Source: Nemopilema nomurai
Lineage: Eukaryota; Cnidaria; Scyphozoa; Rhizostomeae; Rhizostomatidae
DNA length: 64,000 nt
Direction: 5' to 3'
NCBI GenBank assembly: GCA_003864495.1
Contig: ML133438.1
Span: forward strand, 372,001-436,000
The notes below the pieces were generated by a model. That model was not told where the DNA came from. It did not search any database and was given only the letters and a program-made list of their open reading frames with translations. The position numbers and the translations under genes are program-made. This document shows positions 35,725 through 48,081 of this stretch, piece by piece; position 1 is the first letter of the stretch; each line of letters starts with the position of its first letter.

Positions 35725-36132
35725 TTAAGACCGGGTTACACTATCACTTTTTACCATCACTTTTTTCAATATTGGACCAACACCTTTGGGTACTCCGCTG
35801 CTGTCAGAACAGGAATCGGTGACAGTGGAAGCAGGCGACCCTTCTCCATCAGTTTCTTCCAATATGCTACGATACACTGCTCCAGTTCAAGCGTTTCAGC
35901 CTCGCAACTATAATTTCCCAGGGCAAAGTTCGGTACGCAGTTTAGAGCGTTTCTGCCCAAATGGTTTGATGAATTTCCATAGCAATGATAGCACTTATTG
36001 AAATTATGACAAAAAACTTTATCATATGTGTAGTCAGAACAAAATTTTTCTTCAGTTTTAGTCCCCCCCCCCCCCCCCAATTTTTCAACCCTCCTCGGTG
36101 CCTGCTCTCGGCGGTACTGCATACCGTACATA
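35725..36132. other. No gene; poly-C tract
   Basis: Holds an 18-base-scale C run at about 36062-36079. The remainder is unassigned. Confidence 0.5.
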
Positions 36133-37015
36133 GAGTGGCGTCGCCCTCTCGGTGCACCTTTTTATTTTGAAGCTGTGTAAAAAACAGTTACCAACGTTTA
36201 AGTAATGTTAATATCACCTGCAGATTTCCAAATGTGTGCTTTATATCCGTTAGAACTCAAGGTCAATATTCAAAACAGTTTCCTGTGTAAGCAAGATAAA
36301 CACTTGATTGTTTTGATGGACGAAATTTAGGCCGGTCGCCCTAGTGGTGCACCAGAACAAGTAAAGTTTCAAGTTCATTAAATTTTGTAAATTATTGATC
36401 TTTCAAAACCAACCAAATAAATTTAACAAACATTTTCCTCAATTAATTCACCAAGAAATGTTTTCATTTTCTCAAAATGTATCATCTTACCCCCTTGTTT
36501 CTAACTCCGTTATGTAGACCAATGACCTTGACCCCGGCGAATTTCTAAAAGCCAATCAAAATTCTTGAAGCGTTCAACGGGTGAACCAAGAAAGCGATCT
36601 TCGGACAATCAACATTCGTCTTGTAAAACACCTCCTGATTTGTTCTAACTTTCTAAATCTTGCTCGTAATGTCGACACTGGAAAGCGGCTATGTTAACCA
36701 CAGCAAAAAAAGTTATTATTACGAAGAAAAAGCTCGGAAAAAAGAGGATATGTAACACGTTACTTAAATTGCAAGTGTAGAATTCAAGGATACTCACGAA
36801 TTGGTTCAGAAGAAGCACTTGAAAAACTCGTCGGAAAATACTATGCTTCTAAAAAATATAACAGAAACAGCTTACAATTGAAGAACATTCGTCAGCAAGT
36901 TATTTTCGCGCGGTTTTGAGAAAACAATAGGTCCAGTCTACTTTTATTTACAATTTTACAAGACGTATTCAAATCACACGGATTCCTGCGGGTGCCAAAG
37001 AGGGCGACGCCACTC
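36133..37015. mobile_element. 883-bp TA-flanked inverted-repeat element just upstream of the BBOX1-like gene
   Basis: GAGTGGCGTCGCCCTCT at the left end is matched exactly by AGAGGGCGACGCCACTC at the right end, and TA lies on both sides (36131-36132, 37016-37017). This suits a Tc1/mariner-like non-autonomous element. No transposase domain was recognised. Confidence 0.7.
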
Positions 37016-37198
37016 TATATGTGGGTTCCCCCTGGCTCAAGCCCCTGACCATATTCATAGCCTGCTTCATCATTTCTATGCAGACAACCAAGGGTCACCC
37101 AACGCATTGAATAATGGCTTTGAACAGTGACCCCGCTGGCATTTTCGTTAAAATCAGTTATTCCGAATTGAAGACAACGAACTAAGAATTGCCTTAAC

Positions 37199-40100
37199 AT
37201 GGCAAGTCAAACACTCATTAGGACGTTGCGACATGGCCTCAGCAGACTATCTGGTGCTGTCACAAAAGAGTCGTTCGCCTCTGCTCAAGTACAGGCAAAG
37301 CGATGTTTGTCGGCAGGCTTAACCAATGGCACCAGCGTGACTGTGTGCACAGAATCTTTCATGGGAAGACCCACGTTGAAGGTTGACTGGGGAAATGGCG
37401 GTAAAGGCCATTTTCCATTCGTCTTCATAAGGGACAACTGCCTGTGTTCCACATGTTATGACCATTCTGCGAAACAAAGAGTTTTCAACTCGGTAATTAG
37501 ACTGTTAATTTCAAATTTCTTAACATTGATTTAACGATTAAAGCTGCATTTTTATTTGTTGCAACAGTGGGCGAAGATCTAATAGGCCCTACTTTTCTTC
37601 AGTTCGTCACTTGGGTGACAAGAATTCTAGAGCATTTAATGTAAACAAAGTACTAAAGGTGAAATTGTGCATCTTTACATAAAATAATTTAGGATAGCTT
37701 ATCTGACAATAACGATTTAGATGTTTTTTGAGAATCATTGCTTGCATTTCAGGCAAGGTGTAAGATTTCATTTTACTACACATCACTAAACTCACAGCAC
37801 AACTTAAGTTTTGTTTTTGCGGGCGGAATCCAAGTACTTCCGGAGGAGTTGATGGCGTAAACAACTCTGTTTCTCTAAACGATTCAAGTGGCTTTGATTT
37901 TGCACCACAAATTTTTTGTACCACACAACATTATAGAAAGCTAGATCTTTATCTTTAGAATTTTTACGTGAGAAAATGAATGAGTTAAAATGATGTTCAT
38001 TGGTAAATACTAGGTAAAGGCGGTTTCTGGTGTACCCAAAGATTTGGCCAACATAGTACCACAGTCTGTTTCATATGAAGCTGGTACTGAAAAAGTTACA
38101 ATTGAGTGGCAGGATGGACACCAATCTGTGTTTGATTTGACATGGTTCAAGGAGAGGAAGTTTCCAGAATCAAAAGAGGAGCAGCTAGAGAACAGCAGAA
38201 GTTTCCGTCCCCGAAAAATCCCTTGGGAACCTGGTTTCACTTGCCCAGAGTTTGATTACCTGAGTATTATTGAGGATGACTTGGCTTGTCATAACTGGTT
38301 GATGAGTCTCTCTACTCATGGCCTTACTCTCATAAAAAATGCACCTTTGGAGCCCAATACATTGACAACTTTTGCTAAAAAACTGGGTGGCTTCATCAGA
38401 AAGACACACTATGGGTAAGCTCAATGTTATTTTTTCCAAGCATATTTTTGAGATGCCTGCATAGTTGGGTTGGATGTGTGAATAGGCTAGCCAGGATTGG
38501 CTGAACCGGGACTGGGTTGGAGTAGCCTGGAGTAGGCCCAATTATCAATGCTATTCTTTGCCAGAATTATAGCCTTACATTTGTTCCAAATAGAGAGTCA
38601 GTAACTATCTTCTTTTGCTTGGTAACTTGCCAACAAAAGTAGCTCTGCAAAAATTAAGTCTTAACTTGTGAGTACATCTACAGGAGGGTTTTATGCAAGC
38701 AATCTGACCACTAATCAAAGAGTTGGTGCCCATGCCTCTTATTTGTTAACCCATCAAATTTCGTAGTTCATGTCAATATTGAAGCCAGTAAGTCCTGAGT
38801 AACCTGTTAGTAATTATAATCCAGATAATAATTATATTAATAGTAATTATAATCAAGTAAGTCCAGATAGTAATTATACAACTTTTATGCTTTCAGAATT
38901 ATGGCATTGGAAGAAAGTGACACTGCTATATGAGTGGCAAGGTTTTAAAACCTACTTCTATGTTTTGAAAAGAAGTTGTGAACAAGGCAGTCAATGAAAT
39001 TTTGCTTAACTTTATGCTTTGTCAATCAATTATAGCACACTGGCCATTTGCAGAAAGTAAAGGAATCCTATTGCATATTGGAACCGACTTTGCAAAGGAA
39101 TTTCAGTAGAATGTAATGAATGATGATTTGCAGTCTCAAAGAATGTAAAGAATAAATGGTCACTCTCAGTAGGGGAGGGGGGTTTGGTTGTGGGGGGACC
39201 AGTGGGACACATAATGACCTATCAGAATAAAAAAGTAAAGATTTTGCTTATTTTGAATCAATAGAAATGATTATGACAGCCATGCTTCTCTTTAAATGCA
39301 GAAAAGCAATTGAAAAGCCTCAATTGCTGCAAACACAGCCATTTCTCACAAATCATTTAAAAGGGTGTTCCCTATCATTAAAAGAGGCATGGTCCAAAAA
39401 AATATCTTGGGCTCTGCCCCATGCACCCAACTAGCTACCCCCTTCCAATGTTTGGCAGCTGGTGCTGCCACTGATAATTTTGATGGTAATTTAAACTTTA
39501 TATTCTAGCCACTTTTGGAAAGAAAGTAATGAACTTGCTAGAAAAAGGAATTCAAAGGTGAACCATGTCATGGTATTAATCTGAATGAAAATAAGGCATA
39601 TGATTCTAAAGTGGTAATCAGAGAGGAACATCAAAATCAAAATCCTTTTCATTTGAAAAAAACTGAATTATCAAAGGCCACTAATTCTTATCGCAGCAGA
39701 AAAATACAAGTTTTTGTCAAATTATTTTTCCTACTGGCAACGCCAGGAATTTTCGTAGATGGGTGGGGTGAAAATGTGAGCTACTAAGTTTTTTGAACCA
39801 CGCCTTCTACTTTGGCTGTAAATATGACCAACGCCTTCTACTTTGGCTGTAAATATGACCAACGCCTTCTACTTTGGCTGTAAATATGACCAACGCCTTC
39901 TACTTTGGCTGTAAATATGACCAACGCCTTCTACTTTGGCTGTAAATATGACCAACGCCTTCTACTTTGGCTGTAAATATGACCAACGCCTTCTACTTTG
40001 GCTGTAAATATGACCAACGCCTTCTACTTTGGCTGTAAATATGACCAACGCCTTCTACTTTGGCTGTAAATATGACCAACGCCTTCTACTTCTACAGAAC

Positions 40101-42338
40101 GATAACATTGGAATCCCCGAAATTCGGTTACCTCTAATACCCTAATTGTCAACCTTTTTCGCTCGCGCACCCCCTGGGCTATCCAGGATATACTAGCGAA
40201 TTTTCGATTCACGGAGTTCACTATTTGATTAAATACGTTGCTGGTAGTAGAAAGAGAATTGCTTACTAATGTGCATTATAATAAGTGTCTTGTCGTCTTA
40301 TAAGATAACGAGGAGCATTGTCACATTGGTACATGTCCTTGTTCTTGAGGTATTGGTCCTTGTTCTTGAGGTATTGGCAATTGGCCAAATTGTGATCTTG
40401 CAAACGTCCTTTTCCTCTCATTTGTGCAAATTGAACCAGTGGTACGTTGATTGAGAAACTCTAAATAGCAACCCCGTGATAAAAACGTCCGTGCAAAGAA
40501 AACTGTCAAATTAGGAATACCTAGTCCTTGTGATTATTTCACTTCAGGGGTCAACCCTCCCCCTCCATGTTTTTCATTTTATTTGGAAAAATTACGATGG
40601 TCCTCGTTTTCAACATTTTGGGGATGGAACAACCCCCTTGGCTCCTCTTACCTGCGCAACACATATTACCTTAACCTTTGCTTTTGATTTTTTGACAGTG
40701 ATGTTTTCAAATCTGGTTTTTTCATTTTAGAGGAATTTTCAAAGTGAAGAGCAAGCAAAACCCAAGTAACATCGCTTACTCAGGGCAAGAAACCCCTCTT
40801 CATGTAGATTTGGCATACTATCAATACCAGCCTAGTGTAAGTAGCATGGTTATTAAATCTTTGTTTTGGGGTATAATACCTGGGGGAAATTTCTTGTCCC
40901 GGTTTTGATATCAAATGGGAACCAATCATGCGCTCTTCTTGTCACCCTCGATCCGCAACTGGCTATTTATTCTGTCAGGTTTTGGTTATTTTGCGACGTA
41001 AGCATACTCTGAGGAGTGTCGGTAGGTAAGGCCACGCCCCTAGCACTCCAGTTGGGACGCGATAAATATTTATCTTGCGGAGAGTAACCTCTTGATGCTG
41101 ACAGTTTTTTGTACATTTGCCAAAGTTAGCCAAGCCCAATAAAGCCTAGCGCACGCTGAAGATTTTTATTGGCGATACATGCGATATTTGTCTTTGACCA
41201 AAAAATCGTGTGGTCGCAAAACTATTTTGTCATCAAAGGCAAGATCTTTAAATCAAACATGTTAGATATTTTTCACGTCTGTGACGGTCAAAGCAAAAAA
41301 TCGTGCTGTCCCTGGTGACAAACGACAAGAATCTTTCAGATTATGTTGACTGACCAATCCGCGTATGGCCTCCATTCTGTGTCGGCATCCTATCATCGGG
41401 AAAGCAGAATGGCCGATGAAGATCTGATTAATGCCGACGCAAATTCTATACAAGAAAATACCGTTTAGTCTCATGTCACTGTCTTGCGCAACTTTCGCCC
41501 CTGTAATTGAAGAAACCCAATGCCAATGAAATTCAATGGAATAACAGTGCTTTCCATAAACTTTGCAGATTCAGTTTCTACACTGCATTAAGCAGACAGA
41601 GGACCCCAACGGTGCAGCAAACTCCTTCGTTGATGGTTTTAGCACTGCAGAGTTTTTTCGGAAAGAGCACCCGGAGGTCTTCCAGACACTGTCCACTATG
41701 AATTTCACATTTAGAGATATTGGAACTGATGAATATGGTGAATTTGAGAAGAAGATGGAGCGACCTATCGTGGGGTACGTCTTTACCACGTCAAGTACAT
41801 AACTAAGTTAAGGTGTATTACTTTTTGCAGAATCAAAACATTGAGCGCTACATAGCATTGTGTCGAGATAAACTTTGAACCAAACTAAAATGCAAATTTT
41901 TATAGACAAACATTGGATGGTACAGTGTAGACTAAAATTACGATTAAGCCTAGGTTCTACTTTGTCCTAAAAGCTTTTCCTTTTATCTTATTCAGCCTTG
42001 ATGAAAATGGAAACTACAGCCATATCGCCTATAACAACTTTACGAGGAGCTCGTTTCTAAATGTTCCACTGGCTGACGTTTACAAACTGTACGAGGCGTA
42101 TTTCATGTGGACAAAGAAGATCAACGCTATGAGTAACGATATGGTACATCAGCTGGTGCCTGGGGAAATTTGGGCCTTCGATAATATTAGAATCCTGCAT
42201 GCAAGGTCACCGTTTGATGTAACTAGATCCGAACGATACCTGGAAGGGATATACTTAGACTGGGACGAAGTCTACTCCACCTTGAGGATACTGAGGAGGA
42301 GGCTTGGAATAAACAACGGTGACAGCAATAGCTTCTAG
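37199..42338 (+). CDS. BBOX1: Gamma-butyrobetaine dioxygenase-like 2-oxoglutarate/Fe(II) oxygenase
   Basis: Five coding exons: 37199-37492, 38014-38414, 40731-40836, 41569-41774 and 41996-42338 (1350 nt, 449 residues), all GT/AG, intron phases 0, 2, 0, 2. The N-terminal zinc module shows RDNCLCSTC (Cys81, Cys83, Cys86) and a later DGH (His134). The catalytic double-stranded beta-helix has His256-x-Asp258 in LHVDLAYY, distal His404 in RILHARSP and Arg416 for 2-oxoglutarate. FLHCIKQTEDPN and DWDEVYSTLRILRRR are typical of BBOX1, which makes L-carnitine from gamma-butyrobetaine. Trimethyllysine hydroxylase is the closest alternative. Residues 1-40 are rich in Arg and Ser and lack acidic residues apart from Glu24, resembling a mitochondrial presequence, unlike cytosolic vertebrate BBOX1. 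Intron 2 carries a 31-bp minisatellite. ATTAAA at 42506-42511 is a possible poly(A) signal. Confidence 0.88.
39797..40090. repeat. 31-bp minisatellite, about 9.4 units, in intron 2 of the BBOX1-like gene
   Basis: Unit ends ACCAACGCC...AAATATG; units 2-9 appear identical, implying recent expansion or ongoing homogenisation. Confidence 0.95.
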
Positions 42339-43051
42339 AGTGGCCCTGGCGTATGTGTGTGTGTGCCAAATACCGTATGTGTGTATGTGCCAAATATTGT
42401 AATAGCTGCCTTTTTCTATTTTCGTGACAGTAGTTTTGAGGGTGTGTTATCAACTTAATCGTGAGTTATAGACCTGCTACTGAAAAATTCATATAATCAT
42501 TTGCGATTAAAACACGCTGTTGATACTTTTTGTGCCAAAAACTGCTTGTACTCTTGACCTGGAGTTGGCAAAAGGTATTCGAGAGGATGCAAGAACATTT
42601 TTGCTGGGCTGCCTGTGACTTACTGTCTGTACGGATACCATTCTGATAAGAGTAATGGCCTTTATTTTCGATAAATGAGGGCAGCTAATACTATGGAGTT
42701 GACCGATGCTTTTATATTAATCAGAATTTGATTCAGCTCTTGATTTAGCTTTGACGCATGCTCTCAATGACGAACGTTACCCGTACCTTGTGGTAGATGT
42801 CACCATTGTGAAATCAGGCCTCACTATTAAAAACTTTCAACCAGGACTTTTGTAAGTAGGTGTGACTTACCTCGATAGGCTTCACCAATTATACAAGTTA
42901 ATGACAACTAAGTACTTTACAATGATAGACTCGTGAAACGTGCATTTCTAACAACATTGAATATCCAGCAAAGTTTCGAAGAACCAAAAACACGAATTTA
43001 GTTCTTTTTGTGTTATTTCGCTTGCAAACCATATCTTAGAAATTTTGGAAA
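42339..43051. other. 3' UTR of the BBOX1-like gene, then unassigned sequence
   Basis: Holds a short GT-rich repeat (about 42350-42395) and ATTAAA at 42506-42511. No further gene was recognised. Confidence 0.5.
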
Positions 43052-43370
43052 CGCGCGCCAAAACAGTTCCCGCCTAAGTTCAAACAGGTAAAACGCGCGC
43101 GTAAGCAGTTCCCGCCTAAGTTCAAACAGGTCAAACGCGCGCCAAAACAGTTCCCGCCTTAGTTCAAACAGGTCAAACGCGCGCCAAAACAGTTCCCGCC
43201 TAAGTTTCAAACAGGTCAAACGCGCGCCAAAACAGTCACCGCCTAAGTTCAAACAGGTCAAATGCGCGCCAAAACAGTCACCGCCTAAGTTCAAACAGGT
43301 CAAATGCGCGCCAAAACAGTTCCCGCCTAAGTTTTAAACAGGTCAAACGCGCGCCAAAACAGTTTCCGCT
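43052..43370. repeat. 42-bp GC-rich minisatellite, about 7.6 units
   Basis: Unit starts CGCGCGCCAAAACAG and contains CCGCCTAAGTTCAAACAGG. Units differ by several substitutions and single-base insertions, so the array is older than the one at 27687. Long minus-strand frame through it is an artefact of the period. Confidence 0.9.
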
Positions 43371-44425
43371 TTTCTCTAGAATAGTGCAGAGATTCTAGAG
43401 ATTTTCGGCACCTTGAATTTGCACTACAGACTATTTCATAGGCGTTCCGTTTAAATTAATAATCAAGGTGACGAATGATAAACAAGTAAACATACAATGT
43501 TAAGGAATTGATTCCCTCAAGCATGGCCGTTCCATGGTCACCGTCTATGAGCACTAAAAGTGAAATTGATGGAAATCTTGACTGCATATGATCATGTAAG
43601 CTGCATTTTCAACGAATTTCTTTTTAGAAGGTTTTAGTGGCATCATTGTTGGAAGCTTTATAGATTAGGTAATCGCGAAATGCGTCACGAGCATGCGCAG
43701 ATAGCCTTGGCTATGATTTCTCCGCGAAAAAAGTTGAAACGCGATTTTTCACGCCTTCATACTTCCAATATAGATGGCGTGAAGTCAGCAAAACTGCATA
43801 TGGAATTTTCCTCGCTGGAAATTGCGCCTTGTTTGTGAGGGTTATTTTATTCGCGATCATCGGATCGATCATTCACGGGCCTTGCGAATATGGAACAAAT
43901 CTCCCACGTGGACCCTGCCGAAATTCGCATTTGATTGGTTTCACGAATATATTCCACATCTCAGGAAATTTAGCTGTTTTAAATTATCAGTCATAATTAA
44001 CAGTTAAGCATCTTCGCGAGATCATGAAAATGAATTAATAAAAAAATCAGCGACATGGTGCCGTTTTTAACAGAGAATTAATTTTTAATTTTGACAATCT
44101 TAAGGTATACTCATACTGAAAATGTTAATATAAAATGAGTCGCTCAGGCTTCCTCTGTCACGATTAGGTCCGTTGTGGTTGCGGTACCCTGGGTACCAGA
44201 CTCATTATATACAGCCTGGTAACCAGGGTATGGTTGTAGTGACATGAAACCCAAGCACATTGCAACTCCCAGGAGGCCTGGATCGCAATCACAAAGTATC
44301 ACATAGATGGTTGGCGGGAAAAATTTTGCGCGTCACAATTTGGCAGCAGCAAAACTCTTTGGACATCAGCTTCAAACAATTTTGCCCTGTGTTCTAGCGA
44401 GCTGTGTAGGTTTGTAAGAATGATC
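43371..44425. other. No gene recognised; one hairpin
   Basis: TACCCTGGGTACCAG (44185-44199) pairs with CTGGTAACCAGGGTA (44216-44230), with one mismatch. Nothing else was recognised. Confidence 0.45.
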
Positions 44426-44830
44426 AAATTGCGAATGCAAACTATCATTAAAACCAGTTGAATACACGGTGTTGGTTTGGCACTAAATCAAGGAGTGCCT
44501 CAAGGCTAAATACTTGGACTATTGCTCTTCAACCTCTTTATGTTTCTCTTTATTCTTGAGGGCTCCCTGCTCCCTTCAGTAACTTTGCAGATGACAATAC
44601 GATCCCAATTTCGGCCGTTAATGCTGACGAACTCCGTTGCTGTGCTTGATAATTTGTTCTTAAAGCCTGTAAATTTATATTGTTATTATTATCATTATTG
44701 ACATGCAGTGAGCTACTGTTAGTGACACTAGATTCCTTTATATTTTAGGTGCTGTCACCAGATGAATGCCTTCGTTGACATTTTAACTGGACACACTTAC
44801 TCTCAGACATAAAATTGTTTGTACTGTCTT
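44426..44830 (+). pseudogene. Relic of a fifth CRP gene (3' end only)
   Basis: GCAAACTATCATTAAAACCAG (about 44436-44458) matches the intron 4 end of CRP1-3. After an inserted RT fragment, 44709-44815 (GTTAGTGACACTAGATTCCTT, TATTTTAG|GTGCTGTCACCAGATGAATGCCTTCGTTGACATTTTAAC) matches the intron 4 acceptor and non-coding exon 5. The coding exons are absent. Confidence 0.65.
44485..44650 (+). pseudogene. Reverse transcriptase fragment inserted in the CRP relic
   Basis: Reads QGVPQG, a stop, ILGLLLFNLFMF and FADDNT: RT motif B/C region of a LINE with the usual Ser replaced by a stop. Only about 55 codons remain. Confidence 0.65.
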
Positions 44831-45460
44831 GTTATTGGGCTGCAATTGAAGGAAGTGGTTTACTTTTCTTGCTATTTCCACTTTTACTTCTACATTTCTT
44901 CTCGATGAATGAATCATAATCTATTTGATCATATAACTTATAATTTTTCGCATGCAAACTTCAAAACAGCACGGAACAGCGGAAAACTTCGGAGACTGTC
45001 TAGTATATATCTATGCAAAAATCCCACGAAAAAATCCATTCTTGTAGGCAGGAAGAGTTGGTTTCTTCATTTGCACTATTCAAACAGACGATGCGAAATG
45101 GACGCGGGTTGGTCATTAGAAAGCAAATCATGTGCTGTTTTTACATCCCTTAAGCCATTTCCCATTCCATTAGCCAATCAATGCGCTTGAAAGACAATAG
45201 AGTTCTGCGATGGAGCGCGTAATGGAGGACATGAAGCCCCGAGCTGCAGGAAAATTGCTGTGTAGACCGTTCTCTGCCTCCATCGGTTGTTGTGCCTAAA
45301 TAAATCAAAGCAACAATTTTAAGGGTCGATCTAAAAATCTACCGTGTGAATTGTCAATTCTCTTCCGAGTTCTGGAGCTGTGATGTTTTAACAGTTTTAA
45401 CAGTTGGCTTGGATTAGCTCATTTCACTGTAAATAGCTATGTAGCGCCAACTTTAAATAA

Positions 45461-45499
<39 letters not shown>

Positions 45500-46378
45500 A
45501 GCATGAAGAGCGTAGGGCTCAAGTCGATGGCAGAATGTGCTAAATCACGTGGTCTCTCTTTACATGCAAAGGTAATTTCTCTGGGTAAAGTAATAGCCAG
45601 TTTTAGCCGGTAACATCTCAAGAACTAAGATGAGAGTTAAAAATTCATTGCATTTTTAGTATTGATTGTTTTTTTAAATGAAAGTGGAAATCCGCATGGG
45701 TAAATACACTACACGGCATTTTGCAAACTTTTCCATTCTTTCTGAAATTTGAAATTTCTGCTACTAAATAATAGGAAAAGCTTAAGATGCAGAATTGAAG
45801 GAAACTTTGCTGAAATGCTGAATTGACCCTGAAGCGTTTAGGCCTTGTAAATGTCTTTGCAGTGAAGCTATCTACCAGTTACGAATGCATTCAAAACATC
45901 ATCTTAATGAATCTCCAAAAAGTTAGCGATGAGACAGTGGTAGCAGTGAAGGGAGGGTTCTGCAAGGGTTTTTATTCCATTTTGGAACAATTTTCTTCTA
46001 ATCATTCTCTAGAGTAAATCGGTGAAATTTTCAAAGTCATGGAGTTACGAGTTAGCCGTGGAGTTACTGAAAAATTTATGCAACTGAATTTTTTGTTTTT
46101 ATCCAGGTTTTTTTGTCGTATCTGAGGTATTTTCATTAACAGAATATTAAAAAGGCAACAAAGACGCTGTGCGCTCTCACTAAATTGGATGTTAGGCAAA
46201 TGAACGAAACAGCATGAAAGGACATCATGATAACATATTCTTTCCAAACTTTATCGGAGGTGCTCTCTTATCGAGGCCTCCCCAGTGTGATCAGCCAATG
46301 GTCATTCTTGCCTTGCATTCGTGCCACTATCTCCCAATGGAAACCCACCCCCTCGCCCCACCAATGACAGAAATGCTT
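44831..46378. other. No gene; LINE-like 3' tail with (ATT)n
   Basis: A TAAATAAATTTATTATTATT... run at about 45457-45499 follows GTAAATAGCTATGTAGCGCC, the look of a LINE 3' end. Other reading frames here are short and show no domain. Confidence 0.45.
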
Positions 46379-46633
46379 TTGAGTAAGTAAACAACTCAGG
46401 CATTGTCATTGAAGATGCCCTCGATGGTGAATATGTCTCCCATGAGTTTTGATGCCTCGGGCGAAATCAAAACTTCTTCCTCCTTAATGTGTGCCCCAAC
46501 ATCATATAGTGCCAAAACTGCTTCGGTAATTTTGAAAAGACTTTTGTATTTTCCCCACCTACCAACGGACTCTTTTCAAAACTTGTTAAAATTATTTCAT
46601 TGCTATTTCAAAAGAATTGTCCCTACTCCTGTC

Positions 46634-46690
46634 TATAAATAAGGCTGTTGCGAATGGATTGGAGCTACTTCTCTTTGGGCAGCACTGAAG
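46634..46690 (+). promoter_or_regulatory. TATA box and non-coding exon 1 of CRP3
   Basis: TATAAATAA at 46634-46642; exon end GCAGCACTGAAG|GTATGT (donor 46691). The whole upstream block from 46379 resembles CRP4's (49924-50230), including GGCTGTTGCGAATGGATTGGAGCTACTT, not that of CRP1/2. Confidence 0.65.
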
Positions 46691-46884
46691 GTATGTCATT
46701 TAATTTTAATCTTTTTGCAAAATTCTACGCTGCAGTTGATAGAAAAATGATTCAAGTATCTCTCTACATTAATCGACTCCTCACTGCGATATGTTGACAG
46801 TTTTCTATTGCTACTAAATGTACATTTTGAAATAAGGATTGTAGTAACATTTAAAGACTGTTTGATTGCAGGAGAGACGCCAAA

Positions 46885-48081
46885 ATGAAATTCATTGTAC
46901 TGCTTCTTCTCGGGATCGTGGCATGCGCCTACGGTAAGGCAAAACTATTTCCTCAAAACCGATTTCTGTCCTTAACTGCCATTGAACCTTTTCAATGTGT
47001 CCTAGATGTGTGTGTTTAGATTCACTCCAGAAGTAGTAACGATACCATGAAAACAAACTAGTAAACGAAGAGTGTTATGTTCGCTTTTTCAGCCGAGCCA
47101 CTGCAGCTGGAAGATGCCGAGGGCGTTGACTCTGCACCTTGGGTTGATGAAGGCGCTCAGGATTTCGAAGAAGATGCAGCCGGCGATAAAGATGTCCTGA
47201 GTGAAGATGAAAGCGAGGAAGACCCTAACGAAGACGAATCCGAAAATAGCGAAGACACTGAAATAGCTGAAGACCAAGGTAATATTTCTGTCTTCTCAGG
47301 TGCCATAATAAATTTAGGTCTTGTGATTTGATGCGGAATTGAGATCTTTAAACTACCAGTTAGAGGGGACTTGATTACAAATTGAGAAAACAAGTCTTGA
47401 AACCAAACATTCTGAAGTTCAAGCAGCCCTCGTTAGATGCTGGGAGCCTGATAAAGTAGAAGGGATCATCATCTGTTAGCATTGTATAGAATGCTTTGGT
47501 AATTAAAATGAAATTTATTTTGCAAAGTTGGCTGGAAACACCTAATTGATTTCTAAAATGTTCTAGAATAGCATAGCACATTTTCGATACACACCCGCAC
47601 AACTACCTGTAGCAAATTTTGACAAAGCAATGATGATAAGACAAAACGTCCCTGTTCGCCTATTGAAAGACTCTTCACTACTTGCGTTGTTCATTTGCGT
47701 TGTTCACTTGCGTATTTTTCTTTTCCAGAGGACCCACGCCGCGTTCGACGCTATTGTCGTCTCAACTCTGTTTACAAATGCAAAAAGAGGAGGTGTCGTT
47801 TATTTTGTCCCTGCCGTTGTGGATTCCGAACCGTCCGTAGGTGCAAAAGGATACGTCGGTGTTTTTGGGGACACCGCTTCTGTTTTACCGTGGGTTATAT
47901 CTGCAGATGCAGGAGGAGAGCCACTATTTGTAAGACTGGACGTGTCTTCAGGTGCCGCACATTTTGCCGCAGATTCTTAAAGAAACGCAGATGTATTGTG
48001 CGATGCCCTTGCAAATGTGGACGCAGGACGGTCCGCCGCTGTCGCCGCGGCATATGTCGCTGTTATAAACGTCGCGGGTAG
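46885..48081 (+). CDS. CRP3: secreted cysteine/arginine-rich peptide precursor, close to CRP1
   Basis: Coding exons 46885-46933, 47093-47278 and 47729-48081 (588 nt, 195 residues), phase 1 introns. The signal peptide matches CRP1. The pro-segment has several replacements (APWVDEG for APLDDEG, AAGDK for AADDK, ESENSED for ESDSSED). The 21-Cys mature region differs from CRP1 at only about ten residues and keeps the two similar halves. Intron 3 is almost identical to CRP1's, while intron 2 is closer to CRP2's and the promoter to CRP4's, so the gene is a mosaic. The non-coding 3' exon starts at 48551 after the three-unit repeat in intron 4. The role is unknown, as for the other members. Confidence 0.8.

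Noticed and set aside
37199..42338. Trimethyllysine hydroxylase as the identity of the dioxygenase
   Set aside because: The CIKQ and DWDEVYSTLRILRRR segments fit BBOX1 better, although the presequence would suit TMLHE; kept as the alternative.
43013..43303. Minus-strand frame with repeated leucine-rich 14-residue units
   Set aside because: Reads through the 42-bp GC-rich minisatellite; no start context or conserved domain.
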